Part shown: positions 1 through 8,363 of the stretch, piece by piece
How positions within the stretch are numbered: position 1 is the stretch's first letter
How the letters are laid out: every line of letters begins with the position of its first letter
DNA from: Acrocarpospora macrocephala
GTDB taxonomy: Bacteria; Actinomycetota; Actinomycetes; Streptosporangiales; Streptosporangiaceae
NCBI RefSeq assembly: GCF_009687865.1
Contig: NZ_BLAE01000054.1
Span: 1 to 64,000, forward strand
Direction: 5' to 3'
Length of the DNA: 64,000 nt
Notes under the pieces: model-generated
What the model was told of the DNA's origin: nothing
The model's database searches: none
Seen by the model: the letters and a program-made list of their open reading frames with translations, nothing else
Translations under genes and position numbers: made by a program

Positions 1-11
1 CCGGTTTGTTG

Positions 12-230
12 CTCCTGTTCGGGTGGCGTGGCTCCCTTGATCAGGTGGTCGGCGGTGTTGGTGTGCGGCGCTGTGATCCCCTCAGGGCGGCTGGCCGGTG
101 TGGTGGGGCTCTCCTGATGGGACGGTGTAGTCCTCCTGTTCAGGTGGTGTTGCTTCCCTGGTCAGGCGGTTGGGGGCGCGGCGCTGTGATTTCCCCAGGG
201 CGGGTGGCTGGTCGCGGTAGTTTCGGATTT
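12..230. repeat. Two degenerate tandem copies of a ~115-120 bp intergenic unit
   Basis: Two diverged copies are visible. One starts at 12 and one at 133, each opening with CTCCTGTTC(G/A)GGTGG. Each carries CGGCGCTGTGAT about 50 bases later (66 and 179), followed by a CAGGGCGG and TGGC(C/T)GGT block. The offsets are 121 and 113 bases, so the copies differ by small indels. No convincing gene lies here; short open frames lack a ribosome site and typical codon use. The array may continue left of the window. Confidence 0.6.
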
Positions 231-250
231 GGCTGGGTAGCGTCACTTAA

Positions 251-2071
251 GTGACGGAACCTTCACGTGATGTCGTTGAACTCGCCGAGCGGAGGGCGCG
301 GGCGCGGGCGGAGCGTGACTTCGTGTCTGCCGATCATTTGCGGGATGAGATTGCGGCTGCGGGCTGGATCGTGCACGACACGCCCGGCGGCGGCTTCGAG
401 CTCACCGCCAAACCACCGTTCGAAGTCTGGCCGACGGTGGAGTCGATTCCGGTCGCCGCCGTCATTGTGGATATTTCGCGACTTGACCAGGGTGGGGTGC
501 GGGCCAAGGGAACCCTCACCGGGGCAGGTGACAAGGCGCGTCACTGGGCGAAAGCTCGGGACAAAGCAGCCTCGGCCGAACGAGCAGGCGACCGCCCGGA
601 GCGATCACACAAGGCCGGCGGGCCCGCGCTCACGCCATCCCAGGCCGAGAACGCGCGCGCCGCCAACGAGACAATCACCGCCGCAGAAGACCCAACGGCG
701 CCCGGCGGCATGATCGAGACCGCGCTGACAGCGGCCGGTACACCGTCCATGGTCGCCTCCCAGCTCCTGTGGGACGGCAGCAGCGCTACCTCCAGAATCG
801 ACCAGGTCATCGCCGACCACGAAAGAGCCGTCGAAGCACAGAGGGCCGCCGCGGCACAGGAAGGTGCCCCACAGGAACGCGCGGACCGTGGCAAGGCCCC
901 ACAACCCAGCCAAGTTCAACCGACCGGGCCTCAACCCGGCCAGCTCAGCGAGGGTCAGCTCAGCGAGGGTCAGCTCAGCGAGGGTCAGCTCAGCGAGGGT
1001 CAGCTCAGCGAGGGTCAGCTCAGCCAGGGCCAGCTCAGGCAAGGCCAGTCCAGCCAGGGCCAGTCCGGTGAGGCGCCAACTGATCAAGGTTGGCCTAGCC
1101 AAGGTCGGTCAGGTGAGGTGGGGTCCGGCCAGGGTCAGTCTGGCGACGTGCAATCTGACCATGATCCGTCTCATCGGTCGCAGTCCGGTCGAGGTCGGTC
1201 CGATCAAGGTCGGTCCGATCAAGGTCGGTCTGGCGAGGTGGGGTCCGGCGAGGGTCGGTCCGGCCAACCGCAGCCTGGGCAGGTGGGGTCTGGCCAACTT
1301 CAGTCCGGTCATGGTCGGTCTACCGGTGACCTTGGTGAGGTTACTGGCGCGGGTGCGGATGAATCGGGCGTGCCGCCGATTGTTTCGGTGGGGATTCTGG
1401 TGGATGGGTGGCCTGAAGATCTTCAGACCTGTGTGGAGTCGGTGATTGCTCATACCTCGGCGCAGATTGTGGCGCTGGATTTGGGTGACGTGGATGGTGC
1501 TGGGGCGATGCTGCACGAGCTTGCTGCGCGTTACCCGGATCGCATCAAAGAGTGGCATGTCGCGGAAAAGCCGCACTGGCGGGAGGGATCTGCTGGTTGG
1601 GGTGCCGCGCGGACCAAGTTGCTGCATCTGGACACCGCGGACATTCATGTCGTGCTGGAGACGTCCACGGTCTTCGAAGGGGACGCGATCACGCCCTTGG
1701 TGCAGGAGCTGGACGCTGACGGTGTCGAAGCCGCGGGCTGGCGTGGGGTGAATCCCGCCAATGAAGGACATAAGTGGGAGGACGCCGGCCCGGGCCAGGT
1801 CAAAGCCCTGCTCGGCCATCTGTTCGCCGTCCGCCGGGTGACCGCGCTCGGCGTGGGCGGCTTCCCGGAACGAGCACGTTTCTACCGCAACGCCGACCTG
1901 GAGTTCTCCCTCAGCCTGCCGGGCACGCTCGTGGTCCCCGAGAAGGATCTCCCGGTCCGCGAGGAACGCCACCGCGGCTACCACGACGTCGATCCGGACT
2001 ACCGCGACAAGGAATCCCGCCGCACCTACGACCGAGTGCTCAAACGTCTGCGCGAGACCACGAACGGCTAG
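251..2071 (+). CDS. CysS-tail / glycosyltransferase-2-like protein with expanded Gln/Ser/Gly repeat linker
   Basis: This 606-residue protein starts at GTG. Residues 1-50 (ELAERRARARAERDFVSADHLRDE region) resemble the C-terminal helical segment of cysteinyl-tRNA synthetases. Residues about 375-600 (VSVGILVDGWPEDLQTCVES onward) resemble a GT2-like fold: a sugar-transferase start, a paired-charge region and an NADLEFSLSLPG segment. Homologous two-part proteins are, to my knowledge, common near murB in actinobacteria, although the substrate is unknown. Between the domains is a long disordered linker (about 215-365) rich in Gln, Ser and Gly, containing five near-identical GQLSE units and looser GRSDQ/GEVGSG units. 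No signal peptide is seen. The stop at 2071 is 82 bases before murB. Function as a transferase is inferred from fold resemblance only; the linker length is likely strain-specific. Confidence 0.75.
   Translation: MTEPSRDVVELAERRARARAERDFVSADHLRDEIAAAGWIVHDTPGGGFELTAKPPFEVWPTVESIPVAAVIVDISRLDQGGVRAKGTLTGAGDKARHWAKARDKAASAERAGDRPERSHKAGGPALTPSQAENARAANETITAAEDPTAPGGMIETALTAAGTPSMVASQLLWDGSSATSRIDQVIADHERAVEAQRAAAAQEGAPQERADRGKAPQPSQVQPTGPQPGQLSEGQLSEGQLSEGQLSEGQLSEGQLSQGQLRQGQSSQGQSGEAPTDQGWPSQGRSGEVGSGQGQSGDVQSDHDPSHRSQSGRGRSDQGRSDQGRSGEVGSGEGRSGQPQPGQVGSGQLQSGHGRSTGDLGEVTGAGADESGVPPIVSVGILVDGWPEDLQTCVESVIAHTSAQIVALDLGDVDGAGAMLHELAARYPDRIKEWHVAEKPHWREGSAGWGAARTKLLHLDTADIHVVLETSTVFEGDAITPLVQELDADGVEAAGWRGVNPANEGHKWEDAGPGQVKALLGHLFAVRRVTALGVGGFPERARFYRNADLEFSLSLPGTLVVPEKDLPVREERHRGYHDVDPDYRDKESRRTYDRVLKRLRETTNG
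938..1030 (+). repeat. In-frame 15-bp minisatellite (GQLSE units)
   Basis: A 15-base unit, GGTCAGCTCAGCGAG, is repeated five times almost perfectly. It then decays into related 12-15 base units to about 1340. Because the unit is a multiple of three, copy-number change would not break the frame. Confidence 0.85.
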
Positions 2072-2153
2072 CAGTTGCGGTCGGGAGTGCGGCGGCTGCG
2101 GGAGAGCATGGCGGCTAGGCTGGGCGGCGACTTTGGGGCGATCGAGGATGGGT

Positions 2154-3194
2154 ATGGCTGATCGTTTGGTAGGGGTGCGGCTTGCGCCGTATACGACGTT
2201 GCGGCTGGGTGGGGCTGCGCGGGCGTTTGTGTCGGCGGGGTCGCAGGATGAGTTGGTTGAGATCGTGGCGGGGGCTGATCGGGCTGGGGAGCAGGTCCTG
2301 GTGCTGGGGGGCGGGAGCAATCTCGTGCTCGGTGATGAGGGGTTTCCGGGGCTGGTGGTGAAGGTCGCGTCGGCGGGGGTGGAGTTCGGCGGGGCGGGGC
2401 GGGTGACCGTACAGGCGGGGGAGGATTGGGACGGGCTGGTCGCGCGGTGTGTGGCCGAGGGGTTGTCCGGGGTTGAGTGCCTGTCGGGTATTCCGGGGCT
2501 TGTCGGGTCGACGCCGATTCAGAACGTGGGGGCGTACGGGCAGGAGGTCGCGCAGACGATCTCGTCGGTGCGGGTGTATGACCGGCTTGCCAGGGAGACG
2601 CGGGATTTGCCGGCGGCGGCGTGCGGGTTCGCTTATCGGGACAGTGCGTTCAAGGGGGATCAGGGGCGGCATCTCGTTCTGGCGGTTACCTACGATCTTG
2701 TCGAGTCTGGGTTGTCGGGGCCGGTGGCGTACAAGGAACTGGCTTTGGCGTTGGGGGTCGAGTTAGGGGCTCGGGTGCCGTTGGCGGAGGCGCGGGCGGC
2801 GGTGCTGGGGTTGCGGCGGGGGAAGGGCATGGTGCTGGATGCGGATGATCCGGACACGATCAGTGCGGGGTCGTTCTTCACCAATCCCATTTTGAGTGCG
2901 GCCGAGGCGGCGGAGCTTGAGTTGCGGGCGCCGGAGTTTCCGCGGTGGGACATGCCGGGGGAGCGGGTCAAGGTTCCGGCGGCGTGGTTGATCGAGAACG
3001 CGGGGTTCCCGAAGGGGTACGAGCGCGGGTCGGTACGGATCTCCACCAAGCACACGCTCGCGCTCACCAATCCGACGGGGGCGGCGAGCGCGGAGGAGTT
3101 GCTGGCGCTGGCCCGGGAGGTCCGGGACGGGGTGCGGGAGAAGTTCGGGGTCACATTAGTGAACGAACCGGTCATGGTAGGTGTGCGCCTGTGA
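2154..3194 (+). CDS. murB: UDP-N-acetylenolpyruvoylglucosamine reductase MurB
   Basis: MurB reduces UDP-GlcNAc-enolpyruvate to UDP-MurNAc with NADPH and FAD in the cytoplasm, an early peptidoglycan step. The N-terminal FAD-binding (PCMH-type) half shows the TTLRLGG start, VLGGGSNLVLGDEGF (pyrophosphate loop), and SGIPGLVGSTPIQNVGAYGQE. The C-terminal half has the SAGSFFTNPIL motif with the catalytic Ser, and AAWLIENAGFPKG. Length of about 346 residues is normal for the actinobacterial form. I chose ATG 2154 because GAGG sits six bases upstream; ATG 2148 and TTG 2133 are in frame but have worse spacing. No operon partner follows, since the next gene has its own riboswitch leader. Confidence 0.95.
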   Translation: MADRLVGVRLAPYTTLRLGGAARAFVSAGSQDELVEIVAGADRAGEQVLVLGGGSNLVLGDEGFPGLVVKVASAGVEFGGAGRVTVQAGEDWDGLVARCVAEGLSGVECLSGIPGLVGSTPIQNVGAYGQEVAQTISSVRVYDRLARETRDLPAAACGFAYRDSAFKGDQGRHLVLAVTYDLVESGLSGPVAYKELALALGVELGARVPLAEARAAVLGLRRGKGMVLDADDPDTISAGSFFTNPILSAAEAAELELRAPEFPRWDMPGERVKVPAAWLIENAGFPKGYERGSVRISTKHTLALTNPTGAASAEELLALAREVRDGVREKFGVTLVNEPVMVGVRL

Positions 3195-3213
3195 TGGGCT
3201 AGAGTGAAAAAAC

Positions 3214-3303
3214 CCGAAGGGGAGTAGTCCAGAATCCGGCGATCGACATGCTGACGCGCTACGCGTCCGGTCCCGGAGCCCTCGTGGCGGACGAGACCTT
3301 CGG
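3214..3303 (+). promoter_or_regulatory. yybP-ykoY (Mn2+) riboswitch aptamer
   Basis: The leader of the GDT1-type transporter carries the two hallmark segments of this class: AAGGGGAGTAG at about 3217-3226 and CGAGACCTTC at 3292-3301. They are closed by a perfect 7-bp P1 helix, CCGAAGG (3214-3220) with CCTTCGG (3297-3303). The class is known to bind Mn2+ and to sit upstream of UPF0016/GDT1, TerC-like and P-type ATPase exporters, which matches the gene found here. Confidence 0.85.
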
Positions 3304-3362
3304 TCCGACAGCGATACCAAGCTGCCGGACCGAAGTCATGCCCCCAGTGGAACGCGGTCCGG
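3298..3362 (+). promoter_or_regulatory. Riboswitch expression platform with competing hairpins
   Basis: CTTCGGTCCG (3298-3307) pairs perfectly with CGGACCGAAG (3326-3335), extended inside by CAGC/GCTG. This uses the 3' strand of the aptamer P1 helix, so the two structures exclude each other. CCGGACC (3325-3331) can instead pair with GGTCCGG (3356-3362). No U-tract follows, so control at the level of translation or Rho seems more likely than intrinsic termination (inference). Confidence 0.7.
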
Positions 3363-3390
3363 TTGCTGTGAACGGGAAGGCCACCTCCGC

Positions 3391-3957
3391 GTGGAAGCGT
3401 TCTGGATCTCCCTCATTGTGATTTTCGTGGCCGAACTCGGCGACAAAAGCCAACTTATGGCGTTGACCTTCGCGAGCCGCTTTCGGCCGTTGCCGGTTCT
3501 CGCGGGCATCACCCTGGCCACCGCGATCGTCCACCTGCTCAGCGTCGCCCTCGGCGGCTTCCTCGGCGACACGCTTCCGACCACGGCCATCTCCATCGCC
3601 GCCGGCATCGCTTTCCTCGGCTTCGCCCTGTGGACCCTCCGCGGCGACGAACTAACCGCCGACGAAGCCCGCAAAGCTCAACGGGCCACCAAATCCGTCC
3701 TTATCGCGGTAACGGTCGCTTTCTTCCTCAGCGAACTGGGCGACAAGACCATGCTCGCTACCATCACCCTCGCCACCCAGCACGGCTGGCTCGCCACCTG
3801 GATCGGCTCCACGGTCGGCATGGTCGCCGCCGACGCCCTGGCCATCGTGGTCGGCCGCCTCCTCGGCACCCACCTGCCCGAAAAATTCATCAAATACGGC
3901 GCCTCCGCCGCCTTCGCCACCTTCGGCGTCATCCTCATCGCCGAAGCCATCCTCTGA
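3391..3957 (+). CDS. GDT1/TMEM165 (UPF0016) family Mn2+/Ca2+ transporter
   Basis: This 188-residue membrane protein has two homologous halves of three helices. Each half carries the family signature, AELGDKSQLMALTFASR near residue 14 and SELGDKTMLATITLATQ near residue 117. The acidic E-x-G-D residues are the presumed cation site. Bacterial relatives (MneA/Mnx) export Mn2+, and the Mn2+ riboswitch just upstream strongly supports that role here. The start is GTG 3391, 88 bases after the aptamer. GGGAAGG lies about 11 bases upstream and the CCAC/GTGG pairing around the start may limit initiation. The gene ends one base before the convergent LuxR gene. Confidence 0.9.
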   Translation: MEAFWISLIVIFVAELGDKSQLMALTFASRFRPLPVLAGITLATAIVHLLSVALGGFLGDTLPTTAISIAAGIAFLGFALWTLRGDELTADEARKAQRATKSVLIAVTVAFFLSELGDKTMLATITLATQHGWLATWIGSTVGMVAADALAIVVGRLLGTHLPEKFIKYGASAAFATFGVILIAEAIL

Positions 3958-6816
3958 TCAGCTCAGCAGGGCGAGGCGGTGGGCGGCGGCGGTGGCTTCG
4001 CCTCGGGTGGAGACGCCCAGTTTGGCGATGATGTTGGAGACGTGCACGCTGGCCGTTTTGGCGGAGATGGAGAGTTGGCTGGCGATGTCGCGGTTGGAGC
4101 GGCCTTCGGCCACCAGGCGGAGAACTTCCAGTTCACGGGGGGTGAGAAGGGCCGGTTCCTCGGGAGCCTCGGTGAGGGAGATGCCCGTACGACGCGCGAG
4201 CAGGTCGACGTGAGTGACCAGCGGAACAGCATCGAGGTCGACGGCGATGGTTCTGGCTTCGCGGAGCCACTCGTTGATCAAGTCACGGTTGGTGGCCGTG
4301 GTGGCGGCATGGAAGAGGGCCTTGGCCCGGGCGTAGGGGCGGTTGAGGTGCAGCCAGCCCTCGGCGGCGCCGATGAAATCCCCGAGGCATTCCAGCCGGA
4401 ACATCTCGCTGACCGGCCCGTCGGTGTTCATGCGCGCGGCAAGATCAGCCGCGCGGGCCCGAAGCGCGTCCGCGCGATCGGGGCTGACGGGAGCGGCGGC
4501 GTCGGTGACCCGGTAGATCTGGGCCAGCAACCGCCAGCCGAGCATGGCCTTACGCGACCACGGCGGGTTGATCAGCGCGCTCTCGGCCTTGTCGAGCGCG
4601 GTCATGGGGTCGCCAACGAGCAGATGCCAGCCGAGCGCGAGCCGGGTGTTCTGGGTCCACTCCTGGGTCCACTCCTCCAACCGGCCGGAGAGCGCCCCGA
4701 TTTCCACGAGATCGTCCTTGGCATTGTCCGCGTCACCCCTGGCCAGCAGGATCCCAGCCCGGGTCCGGGTGAGATGCCAGCGATTGCGCACCGCCGGGTC
4801 CATGGTCAACGCGCGCTTGATGACGGCGAGCGCTTCGTCCCAGCGACCCAGAGATTCCAGAGCCTCCGCGCGGTTGTTGGCGATGAAGACGCCCTGATCC
4901 CGGTAGCGGCCGTACTGCTTGGCCAGTTTCTCGCCCTCGACGGCCAGCTCGACGGCGTCCTCCGACCGGCCGAGATTCTCCAGCGCGTCCACGTTGTTGG
5001 CGAGCGCGCGCAGGACGACACGGCCGGACTTGTGGCGCGCCCCGATGGCTTGGGCGCGGCGGTTGGTGGACAGCGTGGAATGCAGATCGCCGGAGATGGA
5101 GTGACCGAGCGCGAGATTGATGAGCAGGTCGGCTTCCTGGCATTCGTCCCCGATCGAGCGCGCGACCCGCAGCGCCTCCTGGGTGACGGCGGTTCCCTCG
5201 ACCACGTGGTCCCCGAGCATGAGCAGCGTCCCCAGCCGGGACAGCACCATCGCCCGCGTCTCGCTGGGCAGCGGCACCAGCCGTTCGGCTTTCCGCAGGT
5301 CCTCCAGGGTGCCGTCCTTGCCCTTCTGGACCTTGCAGTTGACCAGGCGGACCAGGAGCGCGGCGACCCGCTCCGGCGCGACGGCCTCGTCAAGCTCGCT
5401 GAGCGCGCCTTTGGCGAACTTCATGCACCCATCGATGTCGGCGGCGAGGTACGCGGCCTCGGAGGCCCGTTCCAGCACGGTCGTGTGGTCGGCGTTGATC
5501 CGCTCAGCCGCGTCCGGCACCTTGTCCCACAAGGTCAGCACCCGTTCCAGCAGCTGAATCTGCTCGGTGTAGGCGAACGCGTTGGCCGCCTTCCCGGACG
5601 CCTCCCACGCCGACACCAGCGCCCACAGATCGTCCCGCGCGGAGAACCAGTGGTGCGCCATCTCGATGGCCGCCCGCCCCGGCGGCACCAGGCTACGATC
5701 CTGGTCGATCGCCTCGGCATACCGCGCGTGCATGCGGGCGTGCTCCCCGGGCAACAACTCATCGTGTACGGCTTCGCGAATCAGCGCATGCCGGAACGCG
5801 TACGCCCCACCGTCCGCGACCTGCATCACGTTGCCCGCCACGGCGGGCCGGAGCGCGTTCTCCAGGTCGATGTCGGAGAGGCCGCTGACCCTGGCCAGCA
5901 GCTCGTGCCCGACCCGGATCCCGCCCGCGGCCGCGATCCGGAGCACCCGCTGGGTCTCCTCCGGCAGCCGCTCGACCGAGCTGAGTATCAGATCCTGCAG
6001 CGAGTCGGGGAAGGAGTAGTCGCCGTCGCACTCGACCATCGCCTCGACGAACAGCGGAACGCCCTCGGTGCGCTCGAACACCTTGCCCACCCGGGCGAAC
6101 TCCGGGGTCCGGCCGAGGATCCCGGCCATCTGCTCGGCCACCTCGTCCTGGGTCAGCCGGGGCACCTCCACCCGGGAGACGCCGTCGACCCTGGCCAGTT
6201 CGGCCAGCACCGGCCGGAGCGGATGGGTGCGGTTCAACTCGTCCGACCGGTACGTCATGACCATCAGCAGCGGAACGGCGCGTATGTTCCGGCTGAGGAA
6301 TGCGATGAGATCGCGGCTGGATCGATCGGCCCAGTGGATGTCCTCGATGACGAGGACCACCGGCCGCTGTTCCGCCAGCCGCTCCAGCAGGGTGAGGATC
6401 TGCTCGAACAGCCGCGCCCTGGCGGTTTCGCTCTCGGTGTCCCCGCTCGGCTCCCCGAATTCGGGCAACAGCCGGGCCAGGTCACGGGCGGCGCCTTCGG
6501 GCAGCATCGCGGCCACGTCGGCGGCGCCCATCTCCCGGACGAGCTGGCGCAGCGCCGCGGTGAACGGCGCGTACGCGAGGCCTTCGGTGGAAAGTTCGAC
6601 GCAACCGCCGACGATCACGTGGGCGCCGTCCTGTTCGGCCTGTTCGGCGAAGCGGCTCACCAGGCGGGTCTTGCCCACCCCGGCCTCCCCGCCGAGTAAC
6701 ACCGCGGCGGCGGTCTGCTTGCGCGCCTGGTCGAATATTTCGGCCAGGAACGTCAGCTCCGCCACCCGTCCCACGAAGACGGGGCTAACCGCTCGACCCA
6801 CCATGTTGTCCAGCAT
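3958..6816 (-). CDS. Large LuxR-family ATPase regulator (LAL/MalT-like)
   Basis: This 952-residue transcriptional regulator has an N-terminal AAA/STAND ATPase with Walker A GGEAGVGKTRLV (Lys49) and Walker B VVLVIEDIHWAD. A long TPR-like helical middle follows. At the C-terminus is a LuxR helix-turn-helix (LLTPRELEVLRLVAEGRSNRDIASQLSIS). Such LAL proteins activate secondary metabolism or sugar genes after ligand and ATP binding, but the target here cannot be read from sequence. The start is ATG 6816 on the reverse strand; the following FVGRVAELTFL is the usual opening of the family. The stop abuts the GDT1 stop. A small basic protein gene lies upstream in the same direction, separated by a strong terminator, so this gene probably has its own promoter between 6817 and 6882. 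Confidence 0.93.
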   Translation of the reverse strand: MLDNMVGRAVSPVFVGRVAELTFLAEIFDQARKQTAAAVLLGGEAGVGKTRLVSRFAEQAEQDGAHVIVGGCVELSTEGLAYAPFTAALRQLVREMGAADVAAMLPEGAARDLARLLPEFGEPSGDTESETARARLFEQILTLLERLAEQRPVVLVIEDIHWADRSSRDLIAFLSRNIRAVPLLMVMTYRSDELNRTHPLRPVLAELARVDGVSRVEVPRLTQDEVAEQMAGILGRTPEFARVGKVFERTEGVPLFVEAMVECDGDYSFPDSLQDLILSSVERLPEETQRVLRIAAAGGIRVGHELLARVSGLSDIDLENALRPAVAGNVMQVADGGAYAFRHALIREAVHDELLPGEHARMHARYAEAIDQDRSLVPPGRAAIEMAHHWFSARDDLWALVSAWEASGKAANAFAYTEQIQLLERVLTLWDKVPDAAERINADHTTVLERASEAAYLAADIDGCMKFAKGALSELDEAVAPERVAALLVRLVNCKVQKGKDGTLEDLRKAERLVPLPSETRAMVLSRLGTLLMLGDHVVEGTAVTQEALRVARSIGDECQEADLLINLALGHSISGDLHSTLSTNRRAQAIGARHKSGRVVLRALANNVDALENLGRSEDAVELAVEGEKLAKQYGRYRDQGVFIANNRAEALESLGRWDEALAVIKRALTMDPAVRNRWHLTRTRAGILLARGDADNAKDDLVEIGALSGRLEEWTQEWTQNTRLALGWHLLVGDPMTALDKAESALINPPWSRKAMLGWRLLAQIYRVTDAAAPVSPDRADALRARAADLAARMNTDGPVSEMFRLECLGDFIGAAEGWLHLNRPYARAKALFHAATTATNRDLINEWLREARTIAVDLDAVPLVTHVDLLARRTGISLTEAPEEPALLTPRELEVLRLVAEGRSNRDIASQLSISAKTASVHVSNIIAKLGVSTRGEATAAAHRLALLS

Positions 6817-6882
6817 GTCATGCCTTCTATGGGCTGTTCGCCCTGTTTTTCTGCGGGTGAACCGGGCTACGGAGGGGCCTTA

Positions 6883-6918
6883 CATGCCCGGCCGGGAGGG
6901 AGGTTCCGGCCGGGCATG
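6883..6918 (-). terminator. Strong GC-rich hairpin terminator
   Basis: A perfect 13-bp inverted repeat, CATGCCCGGCCGG (6883-6895) and CCGGCCGGGCATG (6906-6918), lies 11 bases after the stop of the small reverse-strand gene. This is consistent with the usual actinobacterial U-less terminator. Confidence 0.75.
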
Positions 6919-6928
6919 CATGCGGTCG

Positions 6929-7096
6929 TCATGAGGTGCGAGACTTGTTGAACCCACCCCGGAGGCGACGACTCGCGCTCCGCTGGTGAGCCTTCCTCGA
7001 CGCCTGCGCCTCGCGTGCCCGACGGTGGCTGGTGGCCTCCTGGTGGAGCTCGGCGACCCGGTTGATGATCAGCTGGTAGTGCAGTTCGGGACCCAT
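6929..7096 (-). CDS. Small basic helical protein (55 aa)
   Basis: A 55-residue open frame starts at ATG 7096 with a clear AGGAGAACC ribosome site about five bases upstream. The peptide opens MGPELHYQLIINRVAEL and continues as one long, Arg/Ala/His-rich amphipathic helix (REAQASRKAHQRSASRR), ending GGFNKSRTS. The composition suggests nucleic-acid or membrane-surface binding, but I recognise no family. It is followed by a strong terminator. The real ribosome site, terminator and lack of a competing frame make it a likely gene despite its size. Confidence 0.7.
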   Translation of the reverse strand: MGPELHYQLIINRVAELHQEATSHRRAREAQASRKAHQRSASRRLRGGFNKSRTS

Positions 7097-7257
7097 TTGA
7101 GGTTCTCCTTGATTCGCTTTTTCCTTACATACTTAAGATTCGGGCTAAGGCCCCCAGGCCCACATCAGGCGGATGCCCTATCTCTTGCTGAACCTTTGGC
7201 CTAGGCCGCCCTAAGGCACGCCGTATCCCCGCCTTAGACGCGTCAGCATGAAGCTCC

Positions 7258-8202
7258 GTGACCTCTCTAACGATCTTCGCGGTGCTGCTGACCCTGCTGT
7301 CTCCGCAGGTGAAAGCAACTAAGTGGCGGGTCTTCCGGGTCATGCCTCCGGCCGCCTCCACGCCGCTTGAGGGAGTGTCGGCGGGGGCTTCCGATCTCTG
7401 GGTGGTACGGGCCGGTGCTACCGCGCTGCACTGGGATGGCCGGGTTTGGGGGGAGGACGGCGAGCCGTACCTGATCGTGGGGCGCGGGCGGGAGATGTGG
7501 CGGTTCGCGGATGGTTCTGCGGGGGTTGTGGCCGGGCGGTGGACCGGGCAGGGGTGGACGGATCAGCCGCTGGGGGCGCTGGACGCGCATGTGACCGAGG
7601 CGGTCGTCGCCGGGCCCGCCGATGTCTGGGCTTCGGGGTTGCAGTGGACGGATGCCGGCATGCGGGATGTGTCGTGGCGCTGGAACGGCCGGGTCTGGCG
7701 GAAGGTCACGACGCCTCGGCCGGTCACCGCGTATGCCGCGACCGGGCCCTCGGATGTGTGGGCGGTGAGCAGCATCGATCGGGTCACCCATTTCCAGCAT
7801 TGGGACGGCTCGAAGTGGACCGCCACCGTCGCGCCCGGTGGGCCGATTGAGATCAATGACATCGTCGCTTTGTCCCCTGCGGAGGCGTATGCGGTCGGAT
7901 CCGTGACCAAGGCGGAAGGGGTGGTTCTGCGGTGGAATGGCAGCTCGTGGAGTCGGATGGGGCGGCGGGTGGCCAGCGGCGCGTACACGCATGCCGCGGC
8001 GGATGGCGCCGGCGGGGTGTGGATGGCGGAGCGGGATTATCTGGTTCACCTGCGGAACGGGCGGTGGATGCGGCAGCTGAGTCCGGTGCCGCAGGCTGAG
8101 CTGAAAGGCATTGCCCATGTGGCCGGGACGGGGAGGATGTGGGCGATCGCCGAGGGGGCGGCTGGGCAGTATGTGCTGTCATATCCGCGAACTGGGGGGT
8201 GA
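7258..8202 (+). CDS. Secreted beta-propeller-like protein with (P/A)SD(L/V)WAV repeats
   Basis: This protein of about 314 residues has a short hydrophobic N-terminus (LTIFAVLLTLLSPQVKA) that looks like a signal peptide. It then carries repeated blade-like units with ASDLWVV, PADVWASG, PSDVWAVS and PAEAYAVG, each followed by a W-N/D-G-x-x-W strand. These resemble Kelch/WD-like repeats found in many secreted actinobacterial proteins. No catalytic motif is seen, so a surface binding or structural role is plausible. GTG 7258 is the only start that includes the signal-like stretch; the nearby ATG 7248 is out of frame. Spacing to the next gene suggests it is monocistronic. Confidence 0.75.
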   Translation: MTSLTIFAVLLTLLSPQVKATKWRVFRVMPPAASTPLEGVSAGASDLWVVRAGATALHWDGRVWGEDGEPYLIVGRGREMWRFADGSAGVVAGRWTGQGWTDQPLGALDAHVTEAVVAGPADVWASGLQWTDAGMRDVSWRWNGRVWRKVTTPRPVTAYAATGPSDVWAVSSIDRVTHFQHWDGSKWTATVAPGGPIEINDIVALSPAEAYAVGSVTKAEGVVLRWNGSSWSRMGRRVASGAYTHAAADGAGGVWMAERDYLVHLRNGRWMRQLSPVPQAELKGIAHVAGTGRMWAIAEGAAGQYVLSYPRTGG

Positions 8203-8211
8203 TCAGCGGTG

Positions 8212-8234
8212 TTGGCACCCGTGAGATGTGCCAA
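8212..8234. promoter_or_regulatory. Inverted repeat TTGGCAC-N9-GTGCCAA
   Basis: A perfect 7-bp inverted repeat (8212-8218 and 8228-8234) begins nine bases after the stop of the propeller gene and about 130 bases before deoC. It could be a weak terminator or an operator for the deoC operon; the sequence alone does not decide. Confidence 0.4.
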
Positions 8235-8363
8235 AGATTCGGGCGCAGGATCGGCGGGCTGTTCCCTTCTCTCCTGTCTGACCTGCGGTGATGCGTTGGG
8301 GGGCTAGCGTGCCGGGGGCGAGCCGGTTTGGATTCGTTCGTCCGGGTCGGCGATGCTAGGGGG

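Noticed and set aside
3979-6699. 906-residue forward-strand frame opposite the LuxR gene
   Set aside because: It is a mirror of high-GC codon bias: no family motif, His/Gly/Arg-rich text and no ribosome site; the reverse strand carries clear Walker and helix-turn-helix motifs.
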